The translations under genes were made by a program, and so were the position numbers. A model generated the notes under the pieces. That model did no database searches and was not told the origin of the DNA. It saw only the letters and a list, made by a program, of their open reading frames with translations. A stretch of 64,000 nucleotides of DNA from Paraburkholderia caledonica NBRC 102488 (lineage in GTDB: Bacteria > Pseudomonadota > Gammaproteobacteria > Burkholderiales > Burkholderiaceae): contig NZ_BAYE01000007.1 of the NCBI RefSeq assembly GCF_000685095.1, positions 62,001 to 126,000 of the forward strand, given 5' to 3'. The first letter of the stretch is position 1, and every line of letters starts with the position of its first letter. Shown here one piece after another: positions 1-10,231 of the stretch.

Positions 1-554
1 TGCTGTTCCGCTACCGTACCGGTCAGCTGAATATCGAGATCCCGGCGATCATCTCGAACCACAAGGAGTTTTATCAGCTCGCAGCGAGCTATGACATTCC
101 GTTTCATCATTTCCCGCTGCTGGGCGGAACGCCCGAAGCAAAGGCCGCGCAGGAAGCGCGCGTGCTCGAAGTGATCGACGAGCATCAGGCAGATCTCGTC
201 GTGCTCGCGCGTTACATGCAGATTCTGTCGCCGAAGCTATGCGAAGCGCTTGCAGGTCGCGCAATCAACATTCATCACTCGTTTCTGCCGAGCTTCAAGG
301 GTGCGAAGCCCTATTACCAGGCGTTCGATCGTGGCGTCAAACTGATCGGCGCAACGGCGCACTACGTGACGACCGATCTGGACGAAGGTCCGATCATCGA
401 GCAGGAAGTGGAGCGCGTGGACCACAGCATGACGCCGGAGCAGTTGACGGCGATCGGCCGCGACGTCGAATGCGTGACGCTGGCGCGTGCGGTGAAGTGG
501 CACGTCGAGCATCGCGTGGTGCTGAACGGTAGCAAGACGGTGGTGTTCCGTTAG
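1..554 (+). CDS. purU: Formyltetrahydrofolate deformylase, 3' part
   Basis: PurU hydrolyses 10-formyl-THF to formate and THF, feeding purine synthesis and one-carbon balance in the cytosol. Only the C-terminal formyl-transferase-like catalytic domain is in the window; the ACT domain and start lie upstream. The frame is open from the first bases, with [19 protein letters not shown] at the left edge, then [16 protein letters not shown] (catalytic Asn-Ile-His-His-Ser) and [17 protein letters not shown] (second catalytic motif with the Asp), all typical of PurU. The C-terminus, ending [12 protein letters not shown], is of normal length for the family. It converges with the PepSY gene on the other strand. 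Confidence 0.95.
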   Translation, partial: LFRYRTGQLNIEIPAIISNHKEFYQLAASYDIPFHHFPLLGGTPEAKAAQEARVLEVIDEHQADLVVLARYMQILSPKLCEALAGRAINIHHSFLPSFKGAKPYYQAFDRGVKLIGATAHYVTTDLDEGPIIEQEVERVDHSMTPEQLTAIGRDVECVTLARAVKWHVEHRVVLNGSKTVVFR

Positions 555-571
555 AAACGGGGGAGGGCTTG

Positions 572-597
572 CCGCAGCGGCTCGCCGGGCGCTGCGG
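572..597. other. Inverted repeat between convergent genes
   Basis: Perfect 8-bp arms CCGCAGCG (572-579) and CGCTGCGG (590-597) lie in the 113-bp gap between convergent purU and the PepSY gene. There is no T-run, so this is not a canonical Rho-independent terminator. It may still act as a weak hairpin at the 3' ends of the transcripts. Confidence 0.35.
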
Positions 598-667
598 TAA
601 AGGCTCGCAGCGAGCGGCATCCGTCATTGAAGCGCCGCTTCGGCTGCCGTTGCGCACAGGTATCTGT

Positions 668-1933
668 TTATTCGGGCGCGACGTTTGGCTTCGACCGTGC
701 CGGGGCTCTGCCGGCGTCCCTGGTCACTGGCGCTTTGTACATTCTCTGCGCGTTCTGCGATGAGCGGCGGCGCGCATTCAGCTTCTTCATCCAGATCAGC
801 AGCCCCGTCGCGCTTAGCACGGCGACCGCGATGCCGGCTGCGCTAATCAGGATCCGCCCCCCGAGGCCGAGGATGCGTCCCGAGTGCAGAGGAAACTGCA
901 CCTGCATGAAGACGTCGCCCGCTGTGCCTCTACCCGGAATCTGCTGGCCGAGCAGCTTGCCGGTTGCCGCATCCCAGTACATCCACGGGTTGCCGAGGCC
1001 CATGTCGCCGTGATCGTTGCCGGTCTCGTAGAAACCGACGCCGTACGCATGCCGGAATTCCGCGTAATAGATTCCCCCCGGAGGCGCCTGAAGGTGCTGC
1101 TTTTTTCCCGCTTCTTGCGCCAGTTGCACGACGCGCTCGCGGGTGAGCACGCTGTCGCCCGGTTTCGGCGCTCGAAGAATCTCCGGGTTGTTGATCGGGT
1201 CCGGCGTGAGCGTCGAAAACATCGTGACGATGGGGCGCACAACGGGTGACGCGAGGTTCATCGACACCGACGTCACCGCGACGATCATCAGCAGTCCCCA
1301 GATCCACACGCCGCCTGAGCGGTGCAAGTCGAACGTGAGCGCGTAGCCGCCGCGCCTGAAGCGAAACGCGAACGACTTTCGCCACGTATTGAGGCTCGGA
1401 AACGACAGGCACAGCGCAATCGCGCTATCGAACAGCCAGATGATCCCGACGATGCCCATCAGCCAGACGCCCACGTCGATGCCGCCGGTGAACGGCAGAT
1501 GCAGCGTGTAGTGCAGCTTGTAGATGAACGGAATCAGGTCGATCCTCGCTAGCGAAAACGCGCCCCACTGCCGCTGACCCTGAATCTTGCCGGTGGCGGG
1601 ATCGACGGCGATCTGGTTGAAGTCGAGCTTGTACGGCTCTCGCGTGACGGGATCGGTGCGCGGAAGCACCATCATCTGCAGCGTATGACCGGGCTCTACC
1701 ACGAGCGGCAGATATGTCACTTGCAAGCGCGGATCGGCGGCTTCGACGCGTCGCGCGAGTTCCAGCCCGGACAGGGCAGGCCCCTCGGTGCTTGCCTTGA
1801 AAAACGAAGGATTGAGCGCGGCATCGAGCTCGTGATCCCACGCGATGATCGCGCCGGTCAGTCCCGCGACGAACAGGAACAACGCAGTGGCGACACCAAA
1901 CCAGCGATGCAGACGGACGAGCTGGCGCCTCAT
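668..1933 (-). CDS. PepSY-associated TM helix protein (iron-uptake linked)
   Basis: A 421-residue inner-membrane protein of the PepSY_TM family (PiuB-like). The N-terminus RRQLVRLHRWFGVATALFLF is the usual start: the R-x-x-H-x-W motif leads into the first membrane helix. Further hydrophobic segments lie near residues 135-180, 205-230 and 360-385, with PepSY-type periplasmic regions between. The family often sits beside TonB-dependent siderophore receptors and is thought to take part in siderophore handling or ferric reduction; the divergent receptor gene here fits that. The ATG start matches the family N-terminus. The exact reaction is not known. Confidence 0.85.
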   Translation of the reverse strand: MRRQLVRLHRWFGVATALFLFVAGLTGAIIAWDHELDAALNPSFFKASTEGPALSGLELARRVEAADPRLQVTYLPLVVEPGHTLQMMVLPRTDPVTREPYKLDFNQIAVDPATGKIQGQRQWGAFSLARIDLIPFIYKLHYTLHLPFTGGIDVGVWLMGIVGIIWLFDSAIALCLSFPSLNTWRKSFAFRFRRGGYALTFDLHRSGGVWIWGLLMIVAVTSVSMNLASPVVRPIVTMFSTLTPDPINNPEILRAPKPGDSVLTRERVVQLAQEAGKKQHLQAPPGGIYYAEFRHAYGVGFYETGNDHGDMGLGNPWMYWDAATGKLLGQQIPGRGTAGDVFMQVQFPLHSGRILGLGGRILISAAGIAVAVLSATGLLIWMKKLNARRRSSQNAQRMYKAPVTRDAGRAPARSKPNVAPE

Positions 1934-2006
1934 GGGCGTACCGGAAATGCGAAGCGGAATTGCGGACGACGGATCACAGCGGTACCAAAGTTGTAAATGG
2001 GAATTG

Positions 2007-2023
2007 TTCGCATCTTATGCGAA
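2007..2023. promoter_or_regulatory. Inverted repeat TTCGCAT-N3-ATGCGAA, candidate operator
   Basis: The divergent intergenic region 1934-2272 contains no gene. About 75 bp upstream of the PepSY gene it holds a perfect inverted repeat with 7-bp arms and a 3-bp spacer (TTCGCAT CTT ATGCGAA). It does not resemble a Fur box, so it may be bound by a different regulator. This is inference from symmetry and position only. Confidence 0.35.
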
Positions 2024-2224
2024 GCATGTCGTGAGCCGCAAGTTCCTTGAAAGTTGGGCGGGTCCGCGGCTTCGATCGCCTCTCGGGCGGCTCGACTAGT
2101 GGGCGTGCGCCGCCGCGCCTAGTAAGGCTGCCAAGGCACCTTCACAGCGCGTCTGCGACAAAATGTCGCGTCTTCAGCCTTACAATTGGCGAAGTTTTTG
2201 GGCAATATCCCGTCCCGTACAAAT

Positions 2225-2243
2225 AGTAATGATTCTCATTTGA
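2225..2243 (+). promoter_or_regulatory. Fur box upstream of TonB receptor
   Basis: The sequence agTAATGATtcTCATTtga matches the 19-bp Fur consensus GATAATGATAATCATTATC at about 13 of 19 positions, including the core ATGAT and TCATT halves. It ends about 30 bp before the receptor ATG, where it would cover the promoter. Iron-dependent repression of the receptor is the likely effect. Confidence 0.75.
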
Positions 2244-2272
2244 AGAAATGAGATAGAGAAACGGGATCGACA

Positions 2273-4435
2273 ATGAAGAAACATAGCGGGGCAGGACGTT
2301 CACGAAAGACTCGCACAATGCACCGGTTGCACTGGGCCGCGTGCCTGGCATTAACGGCAAGTCACGCCGCGCTGGCGCAGCAGGTGCCAGTAGTGTCTTC
2401 GGAAAGTGGTGAAAACGCGTTGCCGGCCGTCAAGGTCACGGCGGCACACGACACCGCCCAGCATCTGAAAGAGGATGTCGGCAGCGGCGCGCTCGGCACC
2501 CGCTCGCAGCTCGATACGCCGTTCTCGACGACCGTCGTCACCAGTGAAGAGTTGCAGGATCGCCAGCCGTCCAAACTCGGCGACGTGTTTGCCACCGACG
2601 CCTCCGTATCCGACAACGGCAACGCCTACAACGCGTGGGCCACGTATCTGACCGTGCGCGGCATGCAACTGGATTGGCAGTCGGGGTTCAAGATCGACGG
2701 CATGCCGTTCAACAGCTACGGCATCACGATGCCCTACGAGCAACTCGAAAAAGTGGAGCTGCTCAAAGGGTTGACCGGCTTCATGTACGGATTCGGCGCG
2801 CCCGGCGGCGTCGTCAACTACGTGACGAAAAAGCCGCCCGTGTCGACGACGCCAGTACGCAGCGTCGACGTCGGCTACTACACCGACGGTGTATGGACCG
2901 AGCACGCGGACCTTGGCGGTCGCGTGGGTCCGGACGGCATGTTCGGCTATCGCCTGAACGCCACACACGAGGAAGGCAAGACCTATAACGACGGCAACGT
3001 GCGGCGCGATTCGGTTTCAGTCGCACTCGACGCCCGCATCACGCGCGACCTGAAGGCGACCTTCGGCGCGTTATATCAGGAGCGCCATTCGACCGGCATT
3101 ACGGGCGCGATCTCGACGGCGCAATACACCGGCACTAGTCTGCCGCATACGATAAGCGGCGGTACCGGCGATCTTTCCGGGCCCGACCAGCATCTGAACA
3201 CCAGCCTGCAGCTTTACACCGCCGGCCTGCAGTACAACCTCGGCCCCGACTGGACGCTCAACGCGAGCTACAGCTACAGCAAGAGTTCGCGTGACCGCAA
3301 CGAAAGCACGTACTACCTGTTGAACGGCGCGGGCGATTACACCGACAGCCGCTTCGCGGGCAAGGAAGGCCATCAACTGAGTCTGTGGCAGGTGTCGGCG
3401 GAAGGCCGTGTGAAGACGGGACCGTTGCAGCATCAACTGGTATTGGGCGCAGCCTATCAGCGCCAGACGAACGACTACGGTGCGAACAGCTTCTTCGGCC
3501 AGATCGGCACGGGCAACATCTACCAGCCGAACACCAACACGTTCGGCGGCGCGTCCAACTACTACACCTACCGCGACAGCGATATCACGCAGAAGGCGCT
3601 CTTTGCCAGCGATACTATCGAGTTGACTCAGCGCTGGTCGGTACTCGGCGGCGTGCGTTACACGAACTACGAGCAGCACGGCTATTCGACGACTGGAGCG
3701 ACGACCTCGACCTATAGCCAGAACGGCGTTTTGACGCCAACCGTCGCGCTGATGTTCAAGCTCGCGCCGACCACGACGTTGTACACGAGCTATGTCGAGT
3801 CGCTCGAAGCGGGGACCGTCGTCGGCGATACGTATGCGAATCGCGGCGAACTGCTCAAGCCGTTGCGCAGCAAGCAATACGAAGTGGGCGTCAAAACCGA
3901 GCAGGGACGCTGGAGCGCGACGGCTGCCTTGTTCCGCATCGAGCGCGGCTCGGCGTACGCGAATAGCGCGAACGTCTATACGCAAGACGGCGAGTCGATC
4001 TTCCAGGGTGTCGAGATGGGCGGCGATGTGCGTCTCGGCCGCAACTGGAACGTGGGCGGCGACCTGATGTGGATCGACACGAAGTACGAGCGAGGCGCGG
4101 CCAATAACGGCAACCGCGTGGCGGGCGCGCCGCAGTTTGTGGTTGCCGGCCATGCGACTTACTCGGTGCCGTACGTGCCGGGGCTGCGCATCGGCGCGGA
4201 CGCGAAGTTCACGGGCAACACCAATGTGCGTCCGTCGGACAACCTGAATGCGCCGGGCTATTTGCTGGTGAATCTGGGCGCGAGCTACGCGACCCGCATC
4301 GCCGGCTATGACGTTACGTTCCGCGCGGCGATCGACAATCTGCTCAACCGCCGCTATTGGGAGTACCAATACGCCGACTACGTGACGCCGGGCGATCCTC
4401 GCACGTTGTCATTGAACGCGCGCATCGACTTCTGA
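2273..4435 (+). CDS. TonB-dependent siderophore receptor
   Basis: A 720-residue outer-membrane receptor that imports ferric siderophores using TonB/ExbBD energy. It has a long signal peptide ending near SHAALAQQ, a TonB-box-like stretch ALPAVKVTA shortly after, a plug domain (about residues 75-190, with LKGLTGFMYGFGAPGGVVNY) and a 22-strand barrel ending in the expected terminal aromatic (LSLNARIDF). Length is normal for ferric-siderophore receptors. A Fur box lies directly upstream and a PepSY protein is divergent, so this is a small iron-uptake unit without its own periplasmic or ABC components. The siderophore cannot be named from sequence. The ATG at 2273 is preceded by a purine-rich stretch. 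Confidence 0.93.
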   Translation: MKKHSGAGRSRKTRTMHRLHWAACLALTASHAALAQQVPVVSSESGENALPAVKVTAAHDTAQHLKEDVGSGALGTRSQLDTPFSTTVVTSEELQDRQPSKLGDVFATDASVSDNGNAYNAWATYLTVRGMQLDWQSGFKIDGMPFNSYGITMPYEQLEKVELLKGLTGFMYGFGAPGGVVNYVTKKPPVSTTPVRSVDVGYYTDGVWTEHADLGGRVGPDGMFGYRLNATHEEGKTYNDGNVRRDSVSVALDARITRDLKATFGALYQERHSTGITGAISTAQYTGTSLPHTISGGTGDLSGPDQHLNTSLQLYTAGLQYNLGPDWTLNASYSYSKSSRDRNESTYYLLNGAGDYTDSRFAGKEGHQLSLWQVSAEGRVKTGPLQHQLVLGAAYQRQTNDYGANSFFGQIGTGNIYQPNTNTFGGASNYYTYRDSDITQKALFASDTIELTQRWSVLGGVRYTNYEQHGYSTTGATTSTYSQNGVLTPTVALMFKLAPTTTLYTSYVESLEAGTVVGDTYANRGELLKPLRSKQYEVGVKTEQGRWSATAALFRIERGSAYANSANVYTQDGESIFQGVEMGGDVRLGRNWNVGGDLMWIDTKYERGAANNGNRVAGAPQFVVAGHATYSVPYVPGLRIGADAKFTGNTNVRPSDNLNAPGYLLVNLGASYATRIAGYDVTFRAAIDNLLNRRYWEYQYADYVTPGDPRTLSLNARIDF

Positions 4436-4442
4436 GTAAAAG

Positions 4443-4470
4443 AAACGGCACCGCGGTGCCGTTTTTCTTT
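4443..4470. terminator. Rho-independent terminator (bidirectional)
   Basis: A fully palindromic stem, AAACGGCACCG/CGGTGCCGTTT, is followed by TTTTCTTT on the plus strand and preceded by A-rich sequence, so it can work on both strands. It sits between the TonB receptor stop and the end of the convergent AI-2E-type permease gene. Confidence 0.85.
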
Positions 4471-4493
4471 GCGTTCTCCTGCGTGCAACAGAT

Positions 4494-5579
4494 TCAAACC
4501 AGCCGGAGATAGATCAACTCGCGCTTGATATACGCGTAGAAAATCGGCGCTGCGACCACGCCGGGCAGACCGAACGCGGCTTCCATGACGAGCATTGCCA
4601 CGAGCAGTTCCCAGGCGCGCGCCTCGATCTGCCCGCCGACGATCCGCGCGTTCAGGAAGTACTCGAGCTTGTGAATCAAAATCAGAAACGCGAGCGACAT
4701 GACCGCCGCCGGAAAACTCACCGACAGCGCCACCGCAACGATGATCGTGTTCGAGATCAGATTGCCGATGACCGGCAGCAAGCCGACGATGAACGTGACG
4801 AGTACCAGCGTTTTCGAAAGCGGCAGCTGATCGTGGAAGATCGGCAGAAACAGCAGCAGGAAAATGCCGGTGAACACCGCGTTGATCGCAGAAATTTTCA
4901 CCTGCGCAAACACGATGCGGCGGAAGGCGTCGGCAAAACGGGTCACGCGCGTGACGAACGCGGTGGACAGCGGCAGCCGGTGCATGTGCTGTTGCGCACT
5001 CACCGCGATGATCGCGCCAATGATCATGCCGATCAGAATGTGCGTGAACGCGCGCGCCGCGCTCTTGCCGCTTTGCTGCAGCATGTTGGCGTGGGTCTGC
5101 ATCAACTCGGCGGCTTTGGTTTTCATCTGCTCGGTGTCGACCGGCAGCGAACTCGCGATGAATTGCGGAATCCGCCCGCGCGCCTGATCGATCAACTGCA
5201 TGGCCTGGTCGAGCAGCCTCTGCACACTGGGCACATCGTTCTCAAAGTGCTCGATGATGCCGAGCGTGAGGCCCGTGAGCGCGCCCACGATCACGGCCGA
5301 CAGAAACACCACTGCGAGCCAGCGCGCCCGTTTGCTGGACATATGACGTTCGATGCGTGGCGCGATCGTATGCACCAGCTGAAACACCAGCAGCCCGGCG
5401 AGCAGGGCGCCGAGCAGCCGGAGTTCGATCACCGCCCACATGCCGAACAGCATCAGCACGTAACTGCCGATCTCGACTGCCGAGAGCTTCGGCAGGCTCA
5501 TGTTGCTGGTCAGCCTGACCGGGCGTGGACGTAGGTCCTCAACTTGCCCGTCTTCGCGCGCCTGATTCCGCTTGGCCAT
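4494..5579 (-). CDS. AI-2E/PerM-family transporter
   Basis: A 361-residue polytopic membrane protein of the AI-2E transporter superfamily (PerM/YdiK-like). A hydrophilic N-terminus (to about residue 30) leads to paired helices IGSYVLMLFGMWAVIELRLL and LLGALLAGLLVFQLVH, a central soluble stretch (about 100-170), and a C-terminal helix bundle with the family's glycine/proline-rich GLLPVIGNLISN motif. Members may export autoinducer-2 or act as Na+/H+ antiporters, so the substrate is not known here. It follows uvrA by 33 bp on the same strand and may be co-transcribed with it. Confidence 0.8.
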   Translation of the reverse strand: MAKRNQAREDGQVEDLRPRPVRLTSNMSLPKLSAVEIGSYVLMLFGMWAVIELRLLGALLAGLLVFQLVHTIAPRIERHMSSKRARWLAVVFLSAVIVGALTGLTLGIIEHFENDVPSVQRLLDQAMQLIDQARGRIPQFIASSLPVDTEQMKTKAAELMQTHANMLQQSGKSAARAFTHILIGMIIGAIIAVSAQQHMHRLPLSTAFVTRVTRFADAFRRIVFAQVKISAINAVFTGIFLLLFLPIFHDQLPLSKTLVLVTFIVGLLPVIGNLISNTIIVAVALSVSFPAAVMSLAFLILIHKLEYFLNARIVGGQIEARAWELLVAMLVMEAAFGLPGVVAAPIFYAYIKRELIYLRLV

Positions 5580-5612
5580 GGCTTATCCGTCTCCAACCCG
5601 TGTTGTGCAGCG

Positions 5613-8486
5613 TTACTTTTTACTGGCCGCGCGCTTGAGCAGGGGCGCCAGATATCTACCGGTAAAACTTGCTTTGGACTTCGCGATCTGCTCGGGCGTG
5701 CCCTGCGCGATGATCTGGCCACCGCCCGCGCCGCCTTCCGGACCCATGTCGATGACCCAGTCGGCAGTTTTGATTACATCGAGATTATGCTCGATGATCA
5801 CGACGGTATTGCCCTGGTCGCGTAACCGATGAATAACTTCGAGCAGCAGCGCAATGTCATGAAAGTGCAACCCGGTCGTGGGTTCGTCGAGAATGTATAG
5901 CGTGCGACCCGTATCGCGCTTGCTCAGTTCCAAAGATAGTTTGACCCGCTGCGCCTCGCCGCCCGACAAAGTGGTGGCGGACTGGCCGAGCCGGATATAG
6001 CCGAGACCGACGTCGAGCAAGGTTTTCAGCTTGCGCGCGACGACCGGCACCGGCTTGAAGAACTCATACGCATGCTCGACCGTCATGTCGAGCACCTCGC
6101 TGATGTTCTTGCCTTTGTACTGCACGTCCAGAGTTTCGCGGTTGTAGCGCTTGCCGTGGCAGACGTCGCACGGCACGTAGACGTCCGGCAAGAAGTGCAT
6201 CTCGACCTTCAGCACGCCGTCGCCCTGGCAGGACTCGCAGCGCCCGCCCTTCACGTTGAACGAGAAGCGGCCCGGGTCGTAGCCGCGTTCCTTGGCTGCG
6301 GGAACGCCCGCGAACAGTTCGCGGATCGGCGTGAAAAGACCCGTATAAGTGGCCGGATTCGAGCGCGGCGTGCGGCCGATCGGCGACTGGTCGACGTTGA
6401 TGACCTTGTCGAAGTGCTCGAGACCCTCGATCGATTCATACGGCGCCGGCTCCGTGGACGAGCCGTACAGATGATGCGAGACCGCGTGATACAGCGTGTC
6501 GTTGATGAGCGTCGACTTGCCCGAGCCCGAAACGCCGGTCACGCACGTGAGCAGACCGACCGGCAGGTCCAGTGTGACGTGCCGCAGGTTGTTGCCGTGC
6601 GCCTCGACGATGCGCAAATGCCGCTCGTCCGGGTCCTTGCGCTCGTCCGGATACTCGATGGTGCGCGCGCCCGACATGTACTGCCCCGTCATGGATGCGG
6701 GGTTGCCCTGCACCTGTTTGGGCGTGCCCTCGGCGATCACCATGCCGCCGTGCTCGCCGGCGCCCGGGCCCATGTCGACCACGTAGTCGGCCATGCGGAT
6801 CATGTCTTCGTCGTGTTCGACGACGATCACCGAGTTGCCCAGGTCGCGCAGATGCTTGAGCGTGGCGATGAGGCGGTCGTTGTCGCGCTGGTGCAGGCCG
6901 ATGGACGGCTCGTCGAGCACGTACATCACGCCGGTCAGACCCGAGCCGATCTGCGACGCGAGGCGAATGCGTTGCGCCTCGCCGCCCGACAGCGTTTCGG
7001 CACTGCGTTCCAGCGACAGGTAATCGAGCCCGACGTTGTTCAGGAACATGAGCCGTGCGACGATCTCTTTCACGACCTTGTCGGCAATCTCGCGCTTCGA
7101 GCCTTCGAGCCGCAGCGTCTGGAAATAACCGAGCGCGTCGCGCAACGGCCAGCCGCTGATTTCATAGATGCCGCGCGCGTCGCCGTCCGTGCCGATCCGC
7201 ACAAAGCGCGCTTCCCGGCGCAACCGCGTACCCGCGCACGCGGGGCACGGCTGATTGTTCTGATACTTCGCAAGCTCTTCGCGCACTGCGGCTGAATCCG
7301 TCTCGCGATACCGCCGCTCCAGATTCGGGATGATGCCTTCGAACACATGCTCGCGGACCGACGTGCGGCCGCGCTCGTTGATGTACGAGAACGGAATTTC
7401 CTGCTTGCCGGACCCGAACAGCAGGATCTTGCGGACCTTTTCAGGCAGGTCTTCGACGGCTGTGTCGATGTCGAAGTCGTAAAACGCCGCGAGGCTTTGC
7501 AGCATCTGGAAGTAGAACTGGTTGCGCCGGTCCCATCCCTTCACCGCGCCTGCCGCGAGCGACAGCGACGGATGCGCGACCACCCGCTTCGGATCGAAGA
7601 AGGTGATCTGGCCGAGGCCGTCGCATTCCGGACACGCGCCCATCGGATTGTTGAACGAGAAGAGCCGCGGCTCCAGTTCCTGCAGCGAATACGAGCAGAT
7701 CGGACACGCGAACTTCGAACTGAACAGGTGCTGCTTATCGGTGTCCATTTCGAGCGCGATCGCGCGGCCGTCGGCGAGACGCAGTGCGGTTTCGAACGAT
7801 TCCGCAAGGCGCTGCTTCATGTCGGGCCTCACCTTGAGGCGGTCGACCACGACGTCGATAGTGTGCTTGTCGTTCTTCTTCAGCTTGGGCAGGGAGTCGA
7901 CTTCATAGATCTTCGCCGCACCTTCATTGGCCGTGCCGCCGCCCGAGCGCACGCGGAACCGGATGAAACCCTGCGCCTGCATCTCCTCAAACAACTCGAC
8001 GTGCTCGCCCTTGCGGTCGGCGACGACCGGCGCGAGGATCATCAGCCTGGTTTCTTCCGGCAGCGCGAGCGCCGCGTCGACCATTTGCGACACGCTTTGC
8101 GCTTCGAGCGGGATTTCGTGATCCGGACAGTAAGGCGTGCCGACCCGTGCGAACAATAGCCGCAGGTAGTCGTGAATTTCGGTGACGGTGCCCACAGTGG
8201 AGCGCGGATTGTGCGACGTGGCCTTCTGCTCGATCGAGATCGCCGGCGACAGGCCTTCGATCAGATCGACGTCGGGTTTTTCCATCAACTGCAGGAATTG
8301 GCGTGCGTAAGCGGACAGGCTTTCGACGTAGCGCCGCTGTCCTTCCGCATACAGCGTGTCGAACGCGAGCGACGATTTTCCCGAGCCGGAAAGACCGGTA
8401 ATTACGACGAGCTTGTGACGTGGTAGGTCGAGATTGACGTTCTTCAGGTTGTGGGTGCGAGCCCCACGAATACGGATTTGTTCCAC
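5613..8486 (-). CDS. uvrA: Excinuclease ABC subunit A
   Basis: UvrA (957 residues, full length) is the damage-recognition ATPase of nucleotide excision repair. Both ABC modules are visible: Walker [17 protein letters not shown] near the N-terminus and [16 protein letters not shown] near residue 650, with signatures [12 protein letters not shown] and [12 protein letters not shown]. Zinc-binding CxxC pairs occur around residue 260 (CPICSY, CPECDG) and residue 750 (CESCQG, CDVCHG). The C-terminus ends in a basic tail, RAASKK. I see no clear LexA (CTGT-N8-ACAG) box in the upstream gap. It is divergent from the MFS/ssb pair. Confidence 0.98.
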   Translation of the reverse strand: MEQIRIRGARTHNLKNVNLDLPRHKLVVITGLSGSGKSSLAFDTLYAEGQRRYVESLSAYARQFLQLMEKPDVDLIEGLSPAISIEQKATSHNPRSTVGTVTEIHDYLRLLFARVGTPYCPDHEIPLEAQSVSQMVDAALALPEETRLMILAPVVADRKGEHVELFEEMQAQGFIRFRVRSGGGTANEGAAKIYEVDSLPKLKKNDKHTIDVVVDRLKVRPDMKQRLAESFETALRLADGRAIALEMDTDKQHLFSSKFACPICSYSLQELEPRLFSFNNPMGACPECDGLGQITFFDPKRVVAHPSLSLAAGAVKGWDRRNQFYFQMLQSLAAFYDFDIDTAVEDLPEKVRKILLFGSGKQEIPFSYINERGRTSVREHVFEGIIPNLERRYRETDSAAVREELAKYQNNQPCPACAGTRLRREARFVRIGTDGDARGIYEISGWPLRDALGYFQTLRLEGSKREIADKVVKEIVARLMFLNNVGLDYLSLERSAETLSGGEAQRIRLASQIGSGLTGVMYVLDEPSIGLHQRDNDRLIATLKHLRDLGNSVIVVEHDEDMIRMADYVVDMGPGAGEHGGMVIAEGTPKQVQGNPASMTGQYMSGARTIEYPDERKDPDERHLRIVEAHGNNLRHVTLDLPVGLLTCVTGVSGSGKSTLINDTLYHAVSHHLYGSSTEPAPYESIEGLEHFDKVINVDQSPIGRTPRSNPATYTGLFTPIRELFAGVPAAKERGYDPGRFSFNVKGGRCESCQGDGVLKVEMHFLPDVYVPCDVCHGKRYNRETLDVQYKGKNISEVLDMTVEHAYEFFKPVPVVARKLKTLLDVGLGYIRLGQSATTLSGGEAQRVKLSLELSKRDTGRTLYILDEPTTGLHFHDIALLLEVIHRLRDQGNTVVIIEHNLDVIKTADWVIDMGPEGGAGGGQIIAQGTPEQIAKSKASFTGRYLAPLLKRAASKK

Positions 8487-8869
8487 GGATTTATTCCATG
8501 AACTGCGGAAAGAGGAAGAGGCTAAACCTGCTACTATAACGACTTTTCAAGGCCGCCGTTACGGCTGCCTGACGGCCCGAACAGGCCCGAACAGCGCCTC
8601 AGGCAAGCTGTAAGAACGCGGTTCAGCGCTAGCGGGAAAAGGTCTAACTGGGGCCGTTTCCGGCAAGTACAAGGCGCCGCGAAGCGCGCCGTGGCCGCAA
8701 AGGCATTAGAGCCGAAGGGTCAGGGGCGCGGTCAGCGCGGAGCGGGAACGCTGCAGGCTGCCCGGTTGGCTTAAGCGGCGGTGCCGCACCGTCTGCAGGT
8801 CGTCCCATGGAAAGCCGTCCGGTCGTGGCGCCCCGGTGCGTCACCCAGCTCATTCAAAGAACGCTTCCG
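8487..8869. other. Intergenic region uvrA / MFS, no gene seen
   Basis: A 383-bp divergent gap. The short frames inside lack family features or sensible ribosome sites. A TATAGT hexamer on the minus strand (around 8533-8538) could be the uvrA -10 element, but no good -35 is present at standard spacing. No SOS box or repeat was recognised. Confidence 0.5.
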
Positions 8870-10063
8870 ATGTCCAATCCGTCTGCCACTTCTTCACGCA
8901 TGAGCGCGCCTGAACTGCGCGCGACCGTGTCGCTTGCCGCCATCTTCGCGCTGCGCATGCTCGGGCTCTTCATGATCATGCCGGTGTTCTCGATCTACGC
9001 GAAGACCATTCCCGGCGGCGAAAACGTTCTGCTCGTCGGCATCGCGCTGGGCGCTTACGGCGTGACGCAGTCCATGCTCTACATTTTCTACGGCTGGGTC
9101 TCCGACAAGATCGGCCGCAAACCGGTCATTGCTACGGGCCTGCTGATCTTCGCGCTCGGCAGCTTTGTCGCGGCGGGGGCGCACGACATGACGTGGATTA
9201 TCGTCGGCCGCGTGATTCAAGGCATGGGCGCGGTGTCGTCCGCGGTGATCGCATTCATCGCCGATCTGACCGCCGAGGAGCATCGCACGAAGGCGATGGC
9301 CATGGTCGGCGGCAGCATCGGCATTTCCTTTGCGGTGGCGATTGTCGGCGCGCCGATCGTTTTCCATTGGGTCGGCATGAGCGGCCTTTTCACGCTGGTG
9401 GGCGTCTTCTCTATTCTCGCTGTCGGCGTGGTGCTGTGGGTGGTGCCCGATGCGCCGAAGCCCGTGCATGTGCGGGCGCCGTTCGCCGAAGTGCTGCACA
9501 ACGTCGAACTGCTGCGTTTGAACTTCGGCGTGCTCGTGCTGCACGCCACGCAGACGGCGTTGTTCCTCGTCGTGCCGCGCATTCTCGAAGCCGGCGGCCT
9601 GCCGGTCGCGTCGCACTGGAAGGTGTATTTGCCGGTCATGGGCTTGTCGTTCGTGATGATGGTGCCCGCTATCATCGCCGCTGAAAAGCGCGGCAAGATG
9701 AAGATCGTACTGCTCTCCGCCATCGCTCTTATCCTGTTCGGACAGTTGTTATTGGGCGTGGCTCCGCATACGATTCTGAGTGTGGCGGCCATCCTTTTTG
9801 TGTACTTTCTGGGCTTCAACATTCTCGAGGCGTCGCAGCCTTCGCTGGTGTCGAAACTGGCGCCGGGCAACCGCAAGGGCGCGGCAGCCGGCGTGTACAA
9901 CACCACGCAATCCATCGGTCTTGCGCTGGGTGGCATGATCGGCGGCTGGTTGCTCAAAGCGGATGGTCAGAGCGCTGTCTTCTTCACTTGCTCGGGGCTC
10001 GTCTTTTGCTGGCTTATAATCGCCGCAAAGATGAAACAGCCGCCGCGTAAAGCGTCATCGTGA
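8870..10063 (+). CDS. MFS transporter (drug-efflux type, YajR-like)
   Basis: A 397-residue, 12-helix major facilitator permease. The motif A region YGWVSDKIGRKPVIATGL after helix 2 and GRVIQGMGAVSSAVIAFIADL in helix 4 are typical of proton-driven drug exporters. I start at the ATG opening MSNPSATSSRM rather than an upstream in-frame ATG, because the extra 21 residues are not family-like and AAGA lies just upstream. The gene precedes ssb and is divergent from uvrA, an arrangement I recall as common in Burkholderia relatives. The substrate is unknown. Confidence 0.87.
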   Translation: MSNPSATSSRMSAPELRATVSLAAIFALRMLGLFMIMPVFSIYAKTIPGGENVLLVGIALGAYGVTQSMLYIFYGWVSDKIGRKPVIATGLLIFALGSFVAAGAHDMTWIIVGRVIQGMGAVSSAVIAFIADLTAEEHRTKAMAMVGGSIGISFAVAIVGAPIVFHWVGMSGLFTLVGVFSILAVGVVLWVVPDAPKPVHVRAPFAEVLHNVELLRLNFGVLVLHATQTALFLVVPRILEAGGLPVASHWKVYLPVMGLSFVMMVPAIIAAEKRGKMKIVLLSAIALILFGQLLLGVAPHTILSVAAILFVYFLGFNILEASQPSLVSKLAPGNRKGAAAGVYNTTQSIGLALGGMIGGWLLKADGQSAVFFTCSGLVFCWLIIAAKMKQPPRKASS

Positions 10064-10231
10064 CACGCGCGGAACACTAGCAGCACATAGGCGGCGACTC
10101 GGGCGTGTCCCGGCATCACCCAGAACTCACCCGGCGGCGGGCAGAGGCGCACTTCTGATCTCGGGCCGGCCAGGCGTGAGAGGCGAACTGTGTTGCCGGG
10201 CCGCCCGAAATGGAATCAACAGGAGAAACTC

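Noticed and set aside
6072..7295. 407-residue plus-strand open frame within uvrA
   Set aside because: Antisense shadow of uvrA with His/Val/Arg bias and no domain.
8487..8869. Possible SOS (LexA) box for uvrA
   Set aside because: No CTGT-N8-ACAG match was found in the gap on either strand.
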